From Thermosediminibacter oceani DSM 16646 (GTDB lineage: Bacteria > Bacillota > Thermosediminibacteria > Thermosediminibacterales > Thermosediminibacteraceae), in NCBI RefSeq assembly GCF_000144645.1, contig NC_014377.1:434001-498000 (forward strand): a stretch of DNA of 64,000 bases. The letters are read 5' to 3'. The notes under the pieces are model-generated. The model made no database searches. It was not told where the DNA came from and saw nothing but the letters and a program-made list of their open reading frames with translations. The translations under genes were made by a program, and so were the position numbers. Of the stretch, positions 43,831 to 52,517 are shown one piece after another. The number at the start of each line of letters is the position of its first letter. The first letter of the stretch is position 1.

Positions 43831-44994
43831 TTGAAAATAAAGGTCATCCCCGAAGACTTTATAGTAAAGGAACTTGCCGACATAAAATACGCTCCGGACG
43901 GGCCGTACCGCATATACCTTTTAGAAAAAAGGCACTGGAACACCATGGACGCCCTAAAATTTATTTCCCGGGAAAATAAAGTCCCCCTTTCGAAAATAGG
44001 GTCCGGCGGCAGGAAGGACCGGCACGCTCTGACATACCAGTATATCTCGGTTCCCCGGGAATATGAGCTTCACTTTGAAAAGCCCAACGTGAGGCTTCAG
44101 TTCGTGGGTTTCGCCGACGACTTCGTATCCCCGGCCGTGCTGGAGGGCAATTACTTCGAGATAACCCTGCGCAGGATAAACCCCGGCAGTGTGGATGGAA
44201 TCAAGTCGAGGCTATCGGAAGTGGAAGAGTTCGGATACCCGAACTTTTTCGACGACCAGCGGTTCGGAAGCGTGGAGGACCCGGGAGAGTTTATCGCCGA
44301 GAGGATAATAAAAAAGCACTACAATGGGGCTCTGAAACTTTACTTTACCACAGTGCACCCCGAGGACAAACGGGAGGAGAAAGCAAGGAAGCGAAAAATA
44401 GCCGAGCTCTGGGGCAGGTGGGAGGATATACTGCCGCTTTGCCGGACTCCGGTAGAAAAGGATATAATCAAAATCCTGCTGGAAGGGCAAAGCAAAAAGC
44501 ACCTTGCGGCAGCACTGAACGCCATCCCAAAGGAAGAGCTCTCCATGTTCTTTTCCGCCTACCAGAGCTTTCTCTGGAACAGAACCCTGGAAAAGCTCTT
44601 ACCCCTCTTTGCCGGTGAGCTCTTTACGGTGAAGGGAAAGATCATGGACTACACCTTTTACAGGACCCTTCCGCCCGGGAAACTGAAAGCCCTGAAGAAG
44701 CTGGAAATACCCACGGTGTCTTCCCGAATACCCGAAGCCGCCCCGGAAGTGAAAAAAGCGCTGGACGAAGTGCTGACGGAGCGGGGGGTAAAACCCTCGG
44801 ATTTCAACCTGAAAAAGATAAGGAAATCCTTTTTCAAGTCCTTCATGAGGCCGGCGATAGTATTCCCGCAGGATCTATACTTAGGCCCCTTCGAGGAAGA
44901 CGGCCTCTACGCTGGCTACCGGAAGGTTACGATAAAGTTCACCCTGCCTCCGGGCTCTTTTGCCACCATGCTTATAAAATCCTTGGGTATATAG
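43831..44994 (+). CDS. truD: TruD-family tRNA pseudouridine synthase
   Basis: 387 residues. TruD motifs: FIVKELADIKY at the N-terminus, GSGGRKDRHALTYQYISV with the catalytic Asp, GNYFEITLRRI, GYPNFFDDQRFGS, and SAYQSFLWNRTLEKLLPL. It makes pseudouridine-13 in tRNA-Glu in model bacteria. TTG start after AAGAAGGTGGCAAC; TATAAT lies at about 43730, giving a leader of about 95 nt. Length is in the family range; all motifs are present. TruD is patchy in Firmicutes. Confidence 0.88.
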   Translation: MKIKVIPEDFIVKELADIKYAPDGPYRIYLLEKRHWNTMDALKFISRENKVPLSKIGSGGRKDRHALTYQYISVPREYELHFEKPNVRLQFVGFADDFVSPAVLEGNYFEITLRRINPGSVDGIKSRLSEVEEFGYPNFFDDQRFGSVEDPGEFIAERIIKKHYNGALKLYFTTVHPEDKREEKARKRKIAELWGRWEDILPLCRTPVEKDIIKILLEGQSKKHLAAALNAIPKEELSMFFSAYQSFLWNRTLEKLLPLFAGELFTVKGKIMDYTFYRTLPPGKLKALKKLEIPTVSSRIPEAAPEVKKALDEVLTERGVKPSDFNLKKIRKSFFKSFMRPAIVFPQDLYLGPFEEDGLYAGYRKVTIKFTLPPGSFATMLIKSLGI

Positions 44995-45012
44995 TTTTCC
45001 ATATATGGAAAA
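44995..45012. promoter_or_regulatory. Perfect 18-bp palindrome before galU
   Basis: TTTTCCATATATGGAAAA starts immediately after the truD stop codon and lies 53 bp before galU. A further TATGGAAAG half-site is at about 45039. Candidate operator. Confidence 0.5.
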
Positions 45013-45065
45013 TTATGATATTATTAAATTAAACAATTTATGGAAAGATCCAGGGGGGACTTTTA

Positions 45066-45977
45066 GTGAAAATAAAAAAAGCCGTCATACCTGCCGCTGG
45101 CCTCGGTACCCGGTTTCTTCCGGCAACCAAGGCCCAGCCCAAAGAGATGCTGCCGATAGTGGATAAGCCCACTATCCAGTACATAGTGGAAGAAGCGGTG
45201 GCCTCGGGCATCGAGGAAATCCTCATAATCACCGGCAGGAACAAGCGGGCCATCGAAGACCATTTCGACAAGTCGGTGGAACTGGAGCTGGAGCTGAAGA
45301 AAAAGGGAAAAGGAGAACTATTGAGGGTAGTCGAGGAAATATCCAACATGGTGGACATCCACTACGTCCGCCAGAAGGAGCCCCGAGGGCTGGGGCACGC
45401 CATCTACTGCGCCAGGACCTTCGTGGGCGACGAGCCCTTCGCCGTCATGCTGGGCGACGATGTTATGTGCTCAAAGGAACCGGTGCTGAAACAGATGATG
45501 GATATTTACGAGAGGTATAACTGCTCGATCCTGGGAGTCCAGCAGGTTCCGGAAGACGACGTGAGCAAGTACGGAATTATAGACGGGGCCTTTATCGAGG
45601 ACCGCATCTACAAGGTCAACAACATGATCGAAAAACCGAAAAAACAGGAAGCCCCCTCCCGCATGGCGATAATGGGGAGGTATATCATAACCCCTCGCAT
45701 ATTTGAAATCCTGGAACATACAAAACCAGGGGCCGGGGGCGAGATCCAGCTTACCGATGCATTAAAAGAACTTTTAAACTATGAAGTAATCTACGCCTAT
45801 ACCTTTGAAGGGAAAAGATACGACGTCGGGGACAAGCTGGGGTATCTTGTGGCTACCGTGGAATTTGCCCTGAAAAGGGAAGAACTCCGGGATGAGTTTA
45901 GAAAATACCTGCTCGGCCTGCTGGCGGAGGATCAGGCCGGGTACTGCGAAGCGGCTGCGGGGAAAAATTCGGACTGA
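45066..45977 (+). CDS. galU: UTP-glucose-1-phosphate uridylyltransferase
   Basis: 303 residues. Nucleotidyltransferase signature GLGTRFLPATKAQPKEM at residues 13-29, then DKPTIQYIVEEAVASGIEEI, the metal-binding AVMLGDDVM and EKPKKQEAPSRMAIMGRYI. Makes UDP-glucose for exopolysaccharide, teichoic acid and nucleotide sugars; the exopolysaccharide locus is 6.5 kb downstream. GTG start after CCAGGGGGGACTTTTA. Followed by a hairpin that an insertion sequence has duplicated. Confidence 0.95.
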   Translation: MKIKKAVIPAAGLGTRFLPATKAQPKEMLPIVDKPTIQYIVEEAVASGIEEILIITGRNKRAIEDHFDKSVELELELKKKGKGELLRVVEEISNMVDIHYVRQKEPRGLGHAIYCARTFVGDEPFAVMLGDDVMCSKEPVLKQMMDIYERYNCSILGVQQVPEDDVSKYGIIDGAFIEDRIYKVNNMIEKPKKQEAPSRMAIMGRYIITPRIFEILEHTKPGAGGEIQLTDALKELLNYEVIYAYTFEGKRYDVGDKLGYLVATVEFALKREELRDEFRKYLLGLLAEDQAGYCEAAAGKNSD

Positions 45978-46040
45978 TTCGCTGAGGATGGAAAAGATGC
46001 GGACTTATAAAATGTAAAATTATACGTATATAGCATAAAA

Positions 46041-46060
46041 AAGCTGCGTTCAAGCAGCTT
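46041..46060 (+). repeat. Left 20-bp direct repeat: galU terminator hairpin
   Basis: AAGCTGCGTTCAAGCAGCTT folds as AAGCTGC-GTTCAA-GCAGCTT. The identical 20 bp recur at 50140-50159 on the far side of the insertion sequence, followed there by TTTTTATTTTC. So the original single copy was a terminator between galU and the converging gene at 50169, and the left copy has lost its T-run. Confidence 0.85.
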
Positions 46061-46172
46061 CAGACTGTCGACAAAGTAACTGTCGACAGTCTTTTTTTGC
46101 AAAAGCTAGTACAAAAATCATCAGCTTTTTAGTAAAATTAAAGAAGATACAAAAATATTGTGGGGCGATGAA

Positions 46173-46318
46173 ATGTTAACGAAGAAAAATCGAGAAATAA
46201 TAGAGCAGGTAGAATTAGTAAGCATCGATAGCTTAGTACCTCAAGACCATCTCCTTAGGGCAGTAGAAGAAAGCATCGACTTTAATTTCATTTATGATGA
46301 AGTAAAAGACCTATATAG
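46173..46318 (+). pseudogene. IS1182-type transposase, 5' part
   Basis: ATG at 46173; first 48 codons plus two bases (LTKKNREIIEQVELVSIDSL, VPQDHLLRAVEESIDFNFIY). The frame then runs into the IS21-type element. If 46319-48802 is removed, AG joins C of 48803 to make AGC and the frame continues without change into the 3' part. Confidence 0.9.
46310..46318. repeat. Target duplication of the IS21-type element (left)
   Basis: CCTATATAG at 46310-46318 is repeated at 48794-48802, directly outside the TG...CA ends of the inner element. Nine bases is slightly longer than I would expect for IS21; one matching base may be chance. Confidence 0.85.
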
Positions 46319-46389
46319 TGTTTTTTGCAAGAGGAAATTCCCCATTTTTGCAAAGGTTTTTCCCCAGGCACCGGTGGGGAATTTTTATG

Positions 46390-47121
46390 TTAACTTAATT
46401 GCCTCATGAGTGATTGCCTCATCCGGTAGCTTTGACCATCAAAGATCAATAGGTAACTGTGGTGTATTAGCCGGTCAATCATTGCTGCTGTCATCTGCTC
46501 ATCGTAGAAAATGCTCGCCCAGCGGCTGAATTCCAGGTTAGTGGTAATTACTACACTGCGACGTTCATAGCAGTCCGAAATCACCTGAAAAAGTAGCTGC
46601 GCTCCTTCGCGGTCCAAAGGAACATAGCCCCATTCGTCGCAGATCAGAAGATCTGGTTTGGAAAGCTGTTTCAGTAACCCGGAAAGTTCACCTCCCTTCC
46701 GGGCTTCCACCAGCCGGTTTACCAGCGCTGCAGTGCGGAAAAACTTTACGTTGTAGCCTTTTTTACAGGCCTCCACACCGATGGCGGTGGCAAGATGGGT
46801 TTTGCCGGTTCCCACGTTGCCGTAAAGGATCAGGTTTTTCTTTTCTTCGAGAAATTTGCAATCTTTTAGGTCCTGCGGTGTAAGCCCCTGCGGGAGTTTG
46901 ATTTCATCGAATATGTAGCCGGCAAAGGTCTTTATCGTGTAAAAGCCCGCATTTTTCAAAAGCCTGTCCTTTCGGCTTGCGTCTCTGTGCTCCAGTTCTA
47001 ATCTTAGCAGCTTCAGCAGGTATTCTTCATGGCTTTGAGCCTCGATCTTGTCGCAGTTTTCCACTAGATTGCGGCTGAGTTTTAATGCTTTACAGCAGGC
47101 GGCGATTTCGTCCTTCAGCAT
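46390..47121 (-). CDS. istB: IS21 helper ATPase IstB
   Basis: 243 residues. AAA+ ATPase related to DnaC: Walker A NLILYGNVGTGKTHLATAIG, Walker B DLLICDEWGYVPL, sensor 1 VVITTNLEFSRW and the C-terminal MTAAMIDRLIHHSYLLIFDG. Controls target choice and transposition with IstA. Start overlaps the end of istA by 7 bp. Full length with intact motifs; likely functional. Confidence 0.95.
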   Translation of the reverse strand: MLKDEIAACCKALKLSRNLVENCDKIEAQSHEEYLLKLLRLELEHRDASRKDRLLKNAGFYTIKTFAGYIFDEIKLPQGLTPQDLKDCKFLEEKKNLILYGNVGTGKTHLATAIGVEACKKGYNVKFFRTAALVNRLVEARKGGELSGLLKQLSKPDLLICDEWGYVPLDREGAQLLFQVISDCYERRSVVITTNLEFSRWASIFYDEQMTAAMIDRLIHHSYLLIFDGQSYRMRQSLMRQLS

Positions 47122-48629
47122 AAATTGGCACCGCCTTTCAGAAAGGCTTTGTCATAGTCTTCTGCATTGAAGCGGAATGCAGTGAGTTCAGGAACCCCTT
47201 CCGGAATCTTTACCGGCTCCAACTGCGGGGTTATACCCGTTATCCTGTTATGGATGGCTACGAGGCTGTCTAAATCCTGCACTCCGTAAAGGAGAGCCTC
47301 GGCTACAGCGTTCACAGCCTGTTCAAAACTGCTTTTGGTACAAAGCACAGCCAAAGCCTTGAGCGCTTTGCCGCGCTCACTTTTGCTTAAGCCGTCGAGG
47401 TATTCCCGGAGTGGGTCCGGCAGCATGCTGTATATTCCCGAATACTTAAGGGCTCCCGGACAGCGGGAAAGCTGGGTAAGATATGGCAGCCAGTCCATGC
47501 TTTCTTGCTTGTTGTCCCCGTAAAGCCGCCGGTGGCGCACGATTTCCCGGTGGCTCTCATCCAGCGGTATGACCTCATGGGCTGTTATCTTTACAAGCAC
47601 CCGGCTGTTGGCGTATTTGGGGGCGGTAGAGTATAGGTGCTTTCCACCGTTCAAGCTGAATTTGGCGTAGGCGTTGGTTTTGACTGTTATGTAACCGGCT
47701 ACCTCGTAAGGAACGGTAGGCAGCTCAAGCAGAGCCTTACGGTCTTCATTAAAAAGTTCGGCTATGGATGCCTCCTTCCGGTAGTGTTCGCGGTGCATGT
47801 CCCGGTCGCACAATCGTAAAAGTTCGCGGTTAAAATCCTCCAGCTTTTCAAACCTGGGGACCGGGACAAGGAAGTTGCGCCGGTGGTATCCCACCTTGTT
47901 TTCCACATTACCCTTTTCATGGCCGGAAGCAGGGTTACAGAATACCGCTTCAAAACCATAGTGCTGCTTGAACCTCAGGAAGGCGTCGGTTAGTTTGCGC
48001 TCTCCATTTTTCGAGAGTTTCACGATAGTGCTGGCGTTATCAAACCATAGCTTACGGGGTACTCCCCCCAAGTGTTCAAATATGTCCTTAAGTCCCTGAA
48101 ACAGGCATTCCTGGTTTTCTCCCTTGAAAAGCTGGGTATATCCTACGTTACTGTAGGGAAACGACAGGTTCAGATAAAATCCGTGATGCAGCGTCCCGTT
48201 TTCGTAAAAGTCTGCCTCACCGAAATCCACCTGCGCTTCACCCGGGATATGTTCCAGCGGCAGACGACATGAGTTGTCCTGGTACAATTCTTTTTTTCTC
48301 ATGGCTACGTAGCCTGCTACGGTGCGGTAAGAACAGTTAAACTTATCTTGGTATTTTTCACAGAGCCTGTCATAAATCCTTTTGGCGGTATGCCTCTGCT
48401 TTTTGCGAGCTTTTTTATCTTCTTCAAGCCACTGATCTATATCCGCCTTGAAAGGGTCGAGTTTTGGGAAGGTATGTTTAACTTCTTCAACTTTAACCCT
48501 GGTGTTCCAGTCTTCTTGATAAATATACTTGCGTATAGTTTTTCGGTCTTTTTGGAATTCCCGGGCTATCTCGCTGATATTTTGCCCTTTCATAAAGAAC
48601 GCTTTTCTGATATTATCAATATGGGTCAT
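47115..48629 (-). CDS. istA: IS21 transposase IstA
   Basis: 504 residues from ATG 48629, which GGAGG precedes by 9 bases. N-terminal helix-turn-helix (FFMKGQNISEIAREFQKDRK), then the DDE catalytic core: HIPGEAQVDFGEADF with the first Asp, WFDNASTIVKLSKNG with the second and GHEKGNVENKVGYHRRNFLV with the Glu. The C-terminal beta-barrel region is complete. No frameshift or stop seen, so it looks active. Confidence 0.95.
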   Translation of the reverse strand: MTHIDNIRKAFFMKGQNISEIAREFQKDRKTIRKYIYQEDWNTRVKVEEVKHTFPKLDPFKADIDQWLEEDKKARKKQRHTAKRIYDRLCEKYQDKFNCSYRTVAGYVAMRKKELYQDNSCRLPLEHIPGEAQVDFGEADFYENGTLHHGFYLNLSFPYSNVGYTQLFKGENQECLFQGLKDIFEHLGGVPRKLWFDNASTIVKLSKNGERKLTDAFLRFKQHYGFEAVFCNPASGHEKGNVENKVGYHRRNFLVPVPRFEKLEDFNRELLRLCDRDMHREHYRKEASIAELFNEDRKALLELPTVPYEVAGYITVKTNAYAKFSLNGGKHLYSTAPKYANSRVLVKITAHEVIPLDESHREIVRHRRLYGDNKQESMDWLPYLTQLSRCPGALKYSGIYSMLPDPLREYLDGLSKSERGKALKALAVLCTKSSFEQAVNAVAEALLYGVQDLDSLVAIHNRITGITPQLEPVKIPEGVPELTAFRFNAEDYDKAFLKGGANLC

Positions 48630-48802
48630 TGTGAGCATCCTCCAATCCTCCCTTGCAGTTAAGATTTCCCTAACTACAAGGGTAAAGGTTTTTAGGGGTG
48701 CCTGCAATGACCTTTGCAAATTTGGGGATTTTTGAGTTGCAAAAGTGGGGATTTTATTTTGCAACTCTGTCCATTTTAATTATGCAATAAACACCTATAT
48801 AG

Positions 48803-50117
48803 CGAAAATACAGGAAGACCTAGTATTGACCCGGTAGTGTTAATTAAGCTACTCATGCTCCAAGCATTGTATGGAATCCGCTCCATGCGCCAAACCATCA
48901 GAGAAGTAGAAGTCAATGTAGCTTACCGTTGGTTTTTAGGCTATGGATTACAAGAAAAAATACCTCACTTTTCAACTTTTGGAAAAAACTATGAACGGCG
49001 GTTTAAGGAAAGTGATCTATTTGAAAAGATATTCGAGCGGGTGTTGATGGAAGCAATAGAATGCGGGTTTGTTAAAACAGATGCAGTATTTATCGATGCT
49101 ACTCACATAAAAGCCAGTGCCAATAAGAATAAATATATCGAGAAAGTCGCTAAGCAACGGACTCAAAAATATAAGGAAGAACTTTTAAAAGAAATCAACG
49201 CCGAACGGGAAGCAAACGGTAAAAAGCCCTTTGAAGAAGAAGATGATGATGACGATAACAACAAAGGAGAAAATAGCTCTAAAAAAGTCAGGGTAAGCAC
49301 CACAGATCCTGAAAGTGGGATGTTTCAAAAAGGGGAAAAAGAGCGCTGCTTTGCCTACACAGCTTCTGTAGCCTGTGACCGGAACAACTTTGTCCTTGGT
49401 GTCAAAATAGCACCTGGAAATGTTCATGACAGCCAGGTATTCTCCGATTTATTTCAAGAAGTAAACGATAAATTTTCTAAAATAGAGGCGGTAGTGGTTG
49501 ATGCAGGCTACAAAACCCCCGGGATATGCAGAGAAATCATTGAGGCAGGAGCGCTTCCCGTTATGCCCTACAAGAGGCCGATGACCAAAGATGGTTACTT
49601 TAAAAAACGCGAATACGTCTATGACGAATATTATGATTGTTACATATGCCCCAACAACCAAATATTAGAATACAGCACCACCAACCGGGCGGGATACCGG
49701 GAATATAGGAGCAACCCCCAAATATGCTGTAAATGTCCCATGCGCCTACAGTGCACCAAAAGTAAAAATTACACAAAAATCATAACTCGGCATATATGGG
49801 AGCATTACATAGAAATAGCGGAAGATATAAGACACACCCAATGGGGTAAAGAACTATACAAAATGCGCGGCCAGACCATCGAGCGGGTATTTGCCGATGC
49901 GAAGGAAAAGCATGGCATGCGCTATACAAATCTACGAGGCTTGAGGAAAGTTGGACATTACCTCACGCTTCTTTTCGCATGCATGAATTTAAAAAAGCTG
50001 GCTTTATGGAAGAAAAGACGGGGAACGTTTCCGCCAACAGTCCCCGCTTTACATTCGTTTTTCTTAAAAATTTTCTTCGCCTTCAACAAAAAGCCGCTTT
50101 TAGGTTATGCATCCTAA
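48803..50117 (+). pseudogene. IS1182-type transposase, 3' part
   Basis: 438 codons continuing the frame of 46173-46318. Contains the DDE_Tnp_1-type core: VFIDATHIKASANKNKYIEK, a highly acidic insert EEEDDDDDNNKGENSS, RCFAYTASVACDRNNFVLGV, AVVVDAGYKTPGICREI, and CPMRLQCTKSK zinc-finger-like cysteines, with a final ERVFADAKEKHGMRYTNLRG. No stop or frameshift in the reconstructed gene (about 486 residues), so the break by IS21 is recent and the only visible lesion. Confidence 0.9.
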
Positions 50118-50139
50118 AAGCGGCTTTGTCTACAAGCTG

Positions 50140-50165
50140 AAGCTGCGTTCAAGCAGCTTTTTTAT
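50140..50165. terminator. Right copy of the duplicated terminator hairpin
   Basis: AAGCTGCGTTCAAGCAGCTT followed by TTTTT. It ends transcription from the left; on the minus strand it would serve the small gene at 50169-50579, four bases away, but its A-run then lacks on that side. Confidence 0.8.
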
Positions 50166-50168
50166 TTT

Positions 50169-50579
50169 CTAAGAGGCCTCGTCCTTGAGCATATTCGCCA
50201 GCATGCTGGCTGTCAGATTCTGGAATTCAGGTGCTTGCATGAGGCTCAGGAACATCGGAAACCACGCACTCCCCATAGCGGCTATCTGGGACAAATCGCT
50301 AGCTTTCTCTGATTCTCCGTTGATTTTTTCCCGGGCTTTTTCCACGATCTGAGATATACTTCCTATGGCCGACTTGGTAAAATCGAGAGAACCAGATATC
50401 TTCAGGAGTGTGCTTTTAAATTCTCCGCTCTTGATGGACCGGCGCAGTGTATTTTTTAACGTAGAAGCGCCGCTGGAAACACTTCTTTCTTCAAAAGCCT
50501 CATCGCCGAGTTCCTTCCTTATTAGACCCTTAAGGGTTTCTATTTCTTCCAAAACCTTCTTTAGCTCTTCCCTGGTCAT
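50169..50579 (-). CDS. Unknown 136-aa helical protein
   Basis: ATG 50579 follows GGAAGGAGGGTTTTT. Begins MTREELKKVLEEIETLKGLI; continues LDFTKSAIGSISQIVEKARE and ends LASMLANMLKDEAS. Almost entirely helical, with a hydrophobic stretch near 100-125 (MGSAWFPMFLSLMQAPEFQ). No known family recognised. It is divergent from the protease gene at 50683. Confidence 0.65.
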   Translation of the reverse strand: MTREELKKVLEEIETLKGLIRKELGDEAFEERSVSSGASTLKNTLRRSIKSGEFKSTLLKISGSLDFTKSAIGSISQIVEKAREKINGESEKASDLSQIAAMGSAWFPMFLSLMQAPEFQNLTASMLANMLKDEAS

Positions 50580-50682
50580 AAAAACCCTCCTTCCGGGTGT
50601 TTCATCCCATATAATATGCACAATCACCAAAGATTGCCCCCGGGAATAATGTAATATTAGAAATTTAAAGGGGGTGTTGTAA

Positions 50683-51843
50683 GTGGTTCCGTATATTTTG
50701 CTGTACTACAGCCTGCTTCTGGGAGTCGCAGGAGCCGTACAAAAAAAGAAAAGCCGGAAAAGATACAAGATCGTTGGCTTTAAACCCGGCGTACAAGTTA
50801 TGGAAACCAGTAATATTCTCGAAAGTTACGGAATAAAGATAAAAAAGCAGCTACCGCTGATAGATGCCTGTTTGTGCGAAGTAAGTCCTTCTGCCGTGAG
50901 CCTTCAAAAATTAAGCGAAGACCCCATGATAGATTTCATAGAAGATGATTATGTAGCGACCATTCAGGGTGTACCCACAGGATTAGTTCTCGGAAGAAGC
51001 AAGGGGCAGGAGATACCCTGGGGCGTGAAAAAAGTAGCAGCCCAGTCGGCATGGAGTACCTGCAGAGGAGAAAGCGTGAGGGTAGGCATAATAGATACCG
51101 GTATAGACCTTTACCACCCGGACTTGAAGGACAACATTAAGGATGCATGCGGTATACTTGACTGCAAAAATATTCTCGACGACAACGGGCACGGCACCCA
51201 TGTGGCGGGGACCATAGCCGCGCTGGATAACGATATAGGCGTCGTGGGCGTTGCGCCCAAGGTGGAAATCTATGCGGTAAAGGCCTTCGACAGGTACGGC
51301 CGCGGCAATATTTCAAATATCGTTGAAGCTCTGAACTGGTGCCTTGAGAAGAAGGTACATGTAGTAAACATGAGTTTCGGGGTGAAGAACAGGAGCTTTG
51401 CCCTCAGGCGGGCCATAGAAAAACTGTACAAAAATAACATCGTTCTGGTAGCTGCAGCGGGAAACACGGGCAAAGAGGATTCGGTACTGTACCCTGCCAA
51501 GTACCCCGAGGTTATCGGCGTCGCAGCTTTAAATATGCATGACCGCCCGGCGAGCTTCTCCAGCAGCGGGCCGGAAGTGGATATAATAGCGCCGGGAGTC
51601 GACATACCTTCAACGTACAAAAACGGGGGTTATAAGCTGATGAGCGGCACATCCATGGCAACTCCCCACGTCACCGGTGCTGCAGCGTTGCTGCTTTCCT
51701 TAACCAGGATGAGCCCTCAGGAGGTAAAGTCGTTCCTTATGGATACCGCGAGGGACCTGGGCCTTCCGAAAGAAAAACAGGGAGCGGGCCTTCTGGATGT
51801 CTCGAGCGCGGTATCAAATATAAAAAAATTAGGGAGGCTTTAA
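50683..51843 (+). CDS. Subtilisin-like serine protease (S8)
   Basis: 386 residues. N-terminal hydrophobic segment (about 1-18), an I9-type propeptide (RYKIVGFKPGVQVMETSNIL to about residue 90), then the catalytic triad: Asp in VGIIDTGIDLYHPD, His in NGHGTHVAGTIAA and Ser in GTSMATPHVTGAA. Oxyanion Asn in AAAGNTGKED. Secreted or membrane-held protease. GTG start after GGGGGTGTTGTAA. The next small gene starts three bases after the stop. Length is typical, no C-terminal anchor. Confidence 0.93.
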   Translation: MVPYILLYYSLLLGVAGAVQKKKSRKRYKIVGFKPGVQVMETSNILESYGIKIKKQLPLIDACLCEVSPSAVSLQKLSEDPMIDFIEDDYVATIQGVPTGLVLGRSKGQEIPWGVKKVAAQSAWSTCRGESVRVGIIDTGIDLYHPDLKDNIKDACGILDCKNILDDNGHGTHVAGTIAALDNDIGVVGVAPKVEIYAVKAFDRYGRGNISNIVEALNWCLEKKVHVVNMSFGVKNRSFALRRAIEKLYKNNIVLVAAAGNTGKEDSVLYPAKYPEVIGVAALNMHDRPASFSSSGPEVDIIAPGVDIPSTYKNGGYKLMSGTSMATPHVTGAAALLLSLTRMSPQEVKSFLMDTARDLGLPKEKQGAGLLDVSSAVSNIKKLGRL

Positions 51844-51846
51844 GCC

Positions 51847-52182
51847 GTGAGCAAATTTGAAGAGATCAGAAAAGAAATCGAAAAATCCGGGAAAACCCCC
51901 GAATCACTGGGGCAGATCTTTTCCAAGTTCGGCCTCACGCCGGATAACCCGGAATTTGCAAAAGAACTGCTGCGCGAGGCCGGCCTTGACGTAGACCTGA
52001 CCCCGGAAAAAGCAGCCGAAACCGTGAAAAAAATGACCGAAAAAATCCCGCCGGAGCTTAAAAAACAGATGGCAGAACTGATGCTGGAGGTCTCTAAGTA
52101 TATTCCTGCAGGGCCGATGCCTGAGGATGTGAAGAATTTTCTCCTGTCCTGGAAGGGAGAAGAAAAAGACAAAGAAACTTAA
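51847..52182 (+). CDS. Unknown 111-aa helical protein
   Basis: GTG at 51847 lies three bases after the protease stop, with GGGAGGCTTTAAGCC before it. Sequence begins MSKFEEIRKEIEKSGKTPES, contains LGQIFSKFGLTPDNPEFAKE and ends WKGEEKDKET. Helical, charged, no cysteines or membrane span. Family not recognised. Translational coupling suggests it acts with the protease, perhaps as a chaperone or inhibitor; that is only a guess. Confidence 0.7.
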   Translation: MSKFEEIRKEIEKSGKTPESLGQIFSKFGLTPDNPEFAKELLREAGLDVDLTPEKAAETVKKMTEKIPPELKKQMAELMLEVSKYIPAGPMPEDVKNFLLSWKGEEKDKET

Positions 52183-52254
52183 GAAAATCGACTTTCGTGT
52201 TATTGCACTATAGCAAAACTCCACAAAGGCCTAGGCGCGGTAATTGGAATATAA

Positions 52255-52280
52255 GGCCGGTAAAAACCCGGTCTTTTTTT
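52255..52280 (+). terminator. Terminator after the protease operon
   Basis: GGCCGGT-AAAA-ACCCGGTC followed by TTTTTTT, with one mismatch in the stem. Confidence 0.65.
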
Positions 52281-52517
52281 GTTATGAAAAAGAAAAATAT
52301 TCCTGACTAGAAGGAAATTTATGCTAAATGTAGAATAAGAAAAATGTCGAGATAGTTTCTCAATACTTCCTGCGGAAAAGTTTTTTGTGTCAAATAAACT
52401 ATTGATATAACCCTGCAGGCTTGCAGGGTTACAAACTGCGGTTTACAACGAAGTCCACAATTTACTGAAAAAATTCGGCAAGTGTATAAGTGCGCAAATT
52501 CTGAGTCTAGGCGGTGA
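52281..52517. promoter_or_regulatory. Leader of the exopolysaccharide locus
   Basis: No gene. A perfect hairpin AACCCTGCA-GGCT-TGCAGGGTT lies at about 52411-52432 without a T-run. TTGATATAA-like promoter elements precede it. The distance of about 85 bp to the first gene leaves room for regulation of the locus; no known riboswitch recognised. Confidence 0.35.

Larger units (their letters stand above)
46319..48793. mobile_element. IS21-family insertion sequence
   Basis: 2,475 bp from TG to CA. Ends: TGTTTTTTGCAAGAGG on the left and TGTTTATTGCATAATT (complement) on the right. Internal TTGCAA and CCCCA motifs are repeated near both ends, as expected for transposase-binding sites. It carries the istA and istB genes on the minus strand, both apparently intact. 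Inserted within the IS1182-type transposase. Confidence 0.9.
46061..50139. mobile_element. IS1182-type element interrupted by an IS21-type element
   Basis: Left end CAGACTGTCGACAAAG and right end (complement) CAGCTTGTAGACAAAG are imperfect terminal inverted repeats. Both ends carry a terminator-like hairpin just inside: GACTGTCGAC/GTCGACAGTC plus T7 on the left, and AAAGCCGCTTTTAGG/CCTAAAAGCGGCTTT on the right. The element is flanked by a 20-bp direct repeat made of a hairpin. The transposase gene is split at codon 49 by the inner element (46319-48793). Confidence 0.88.
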
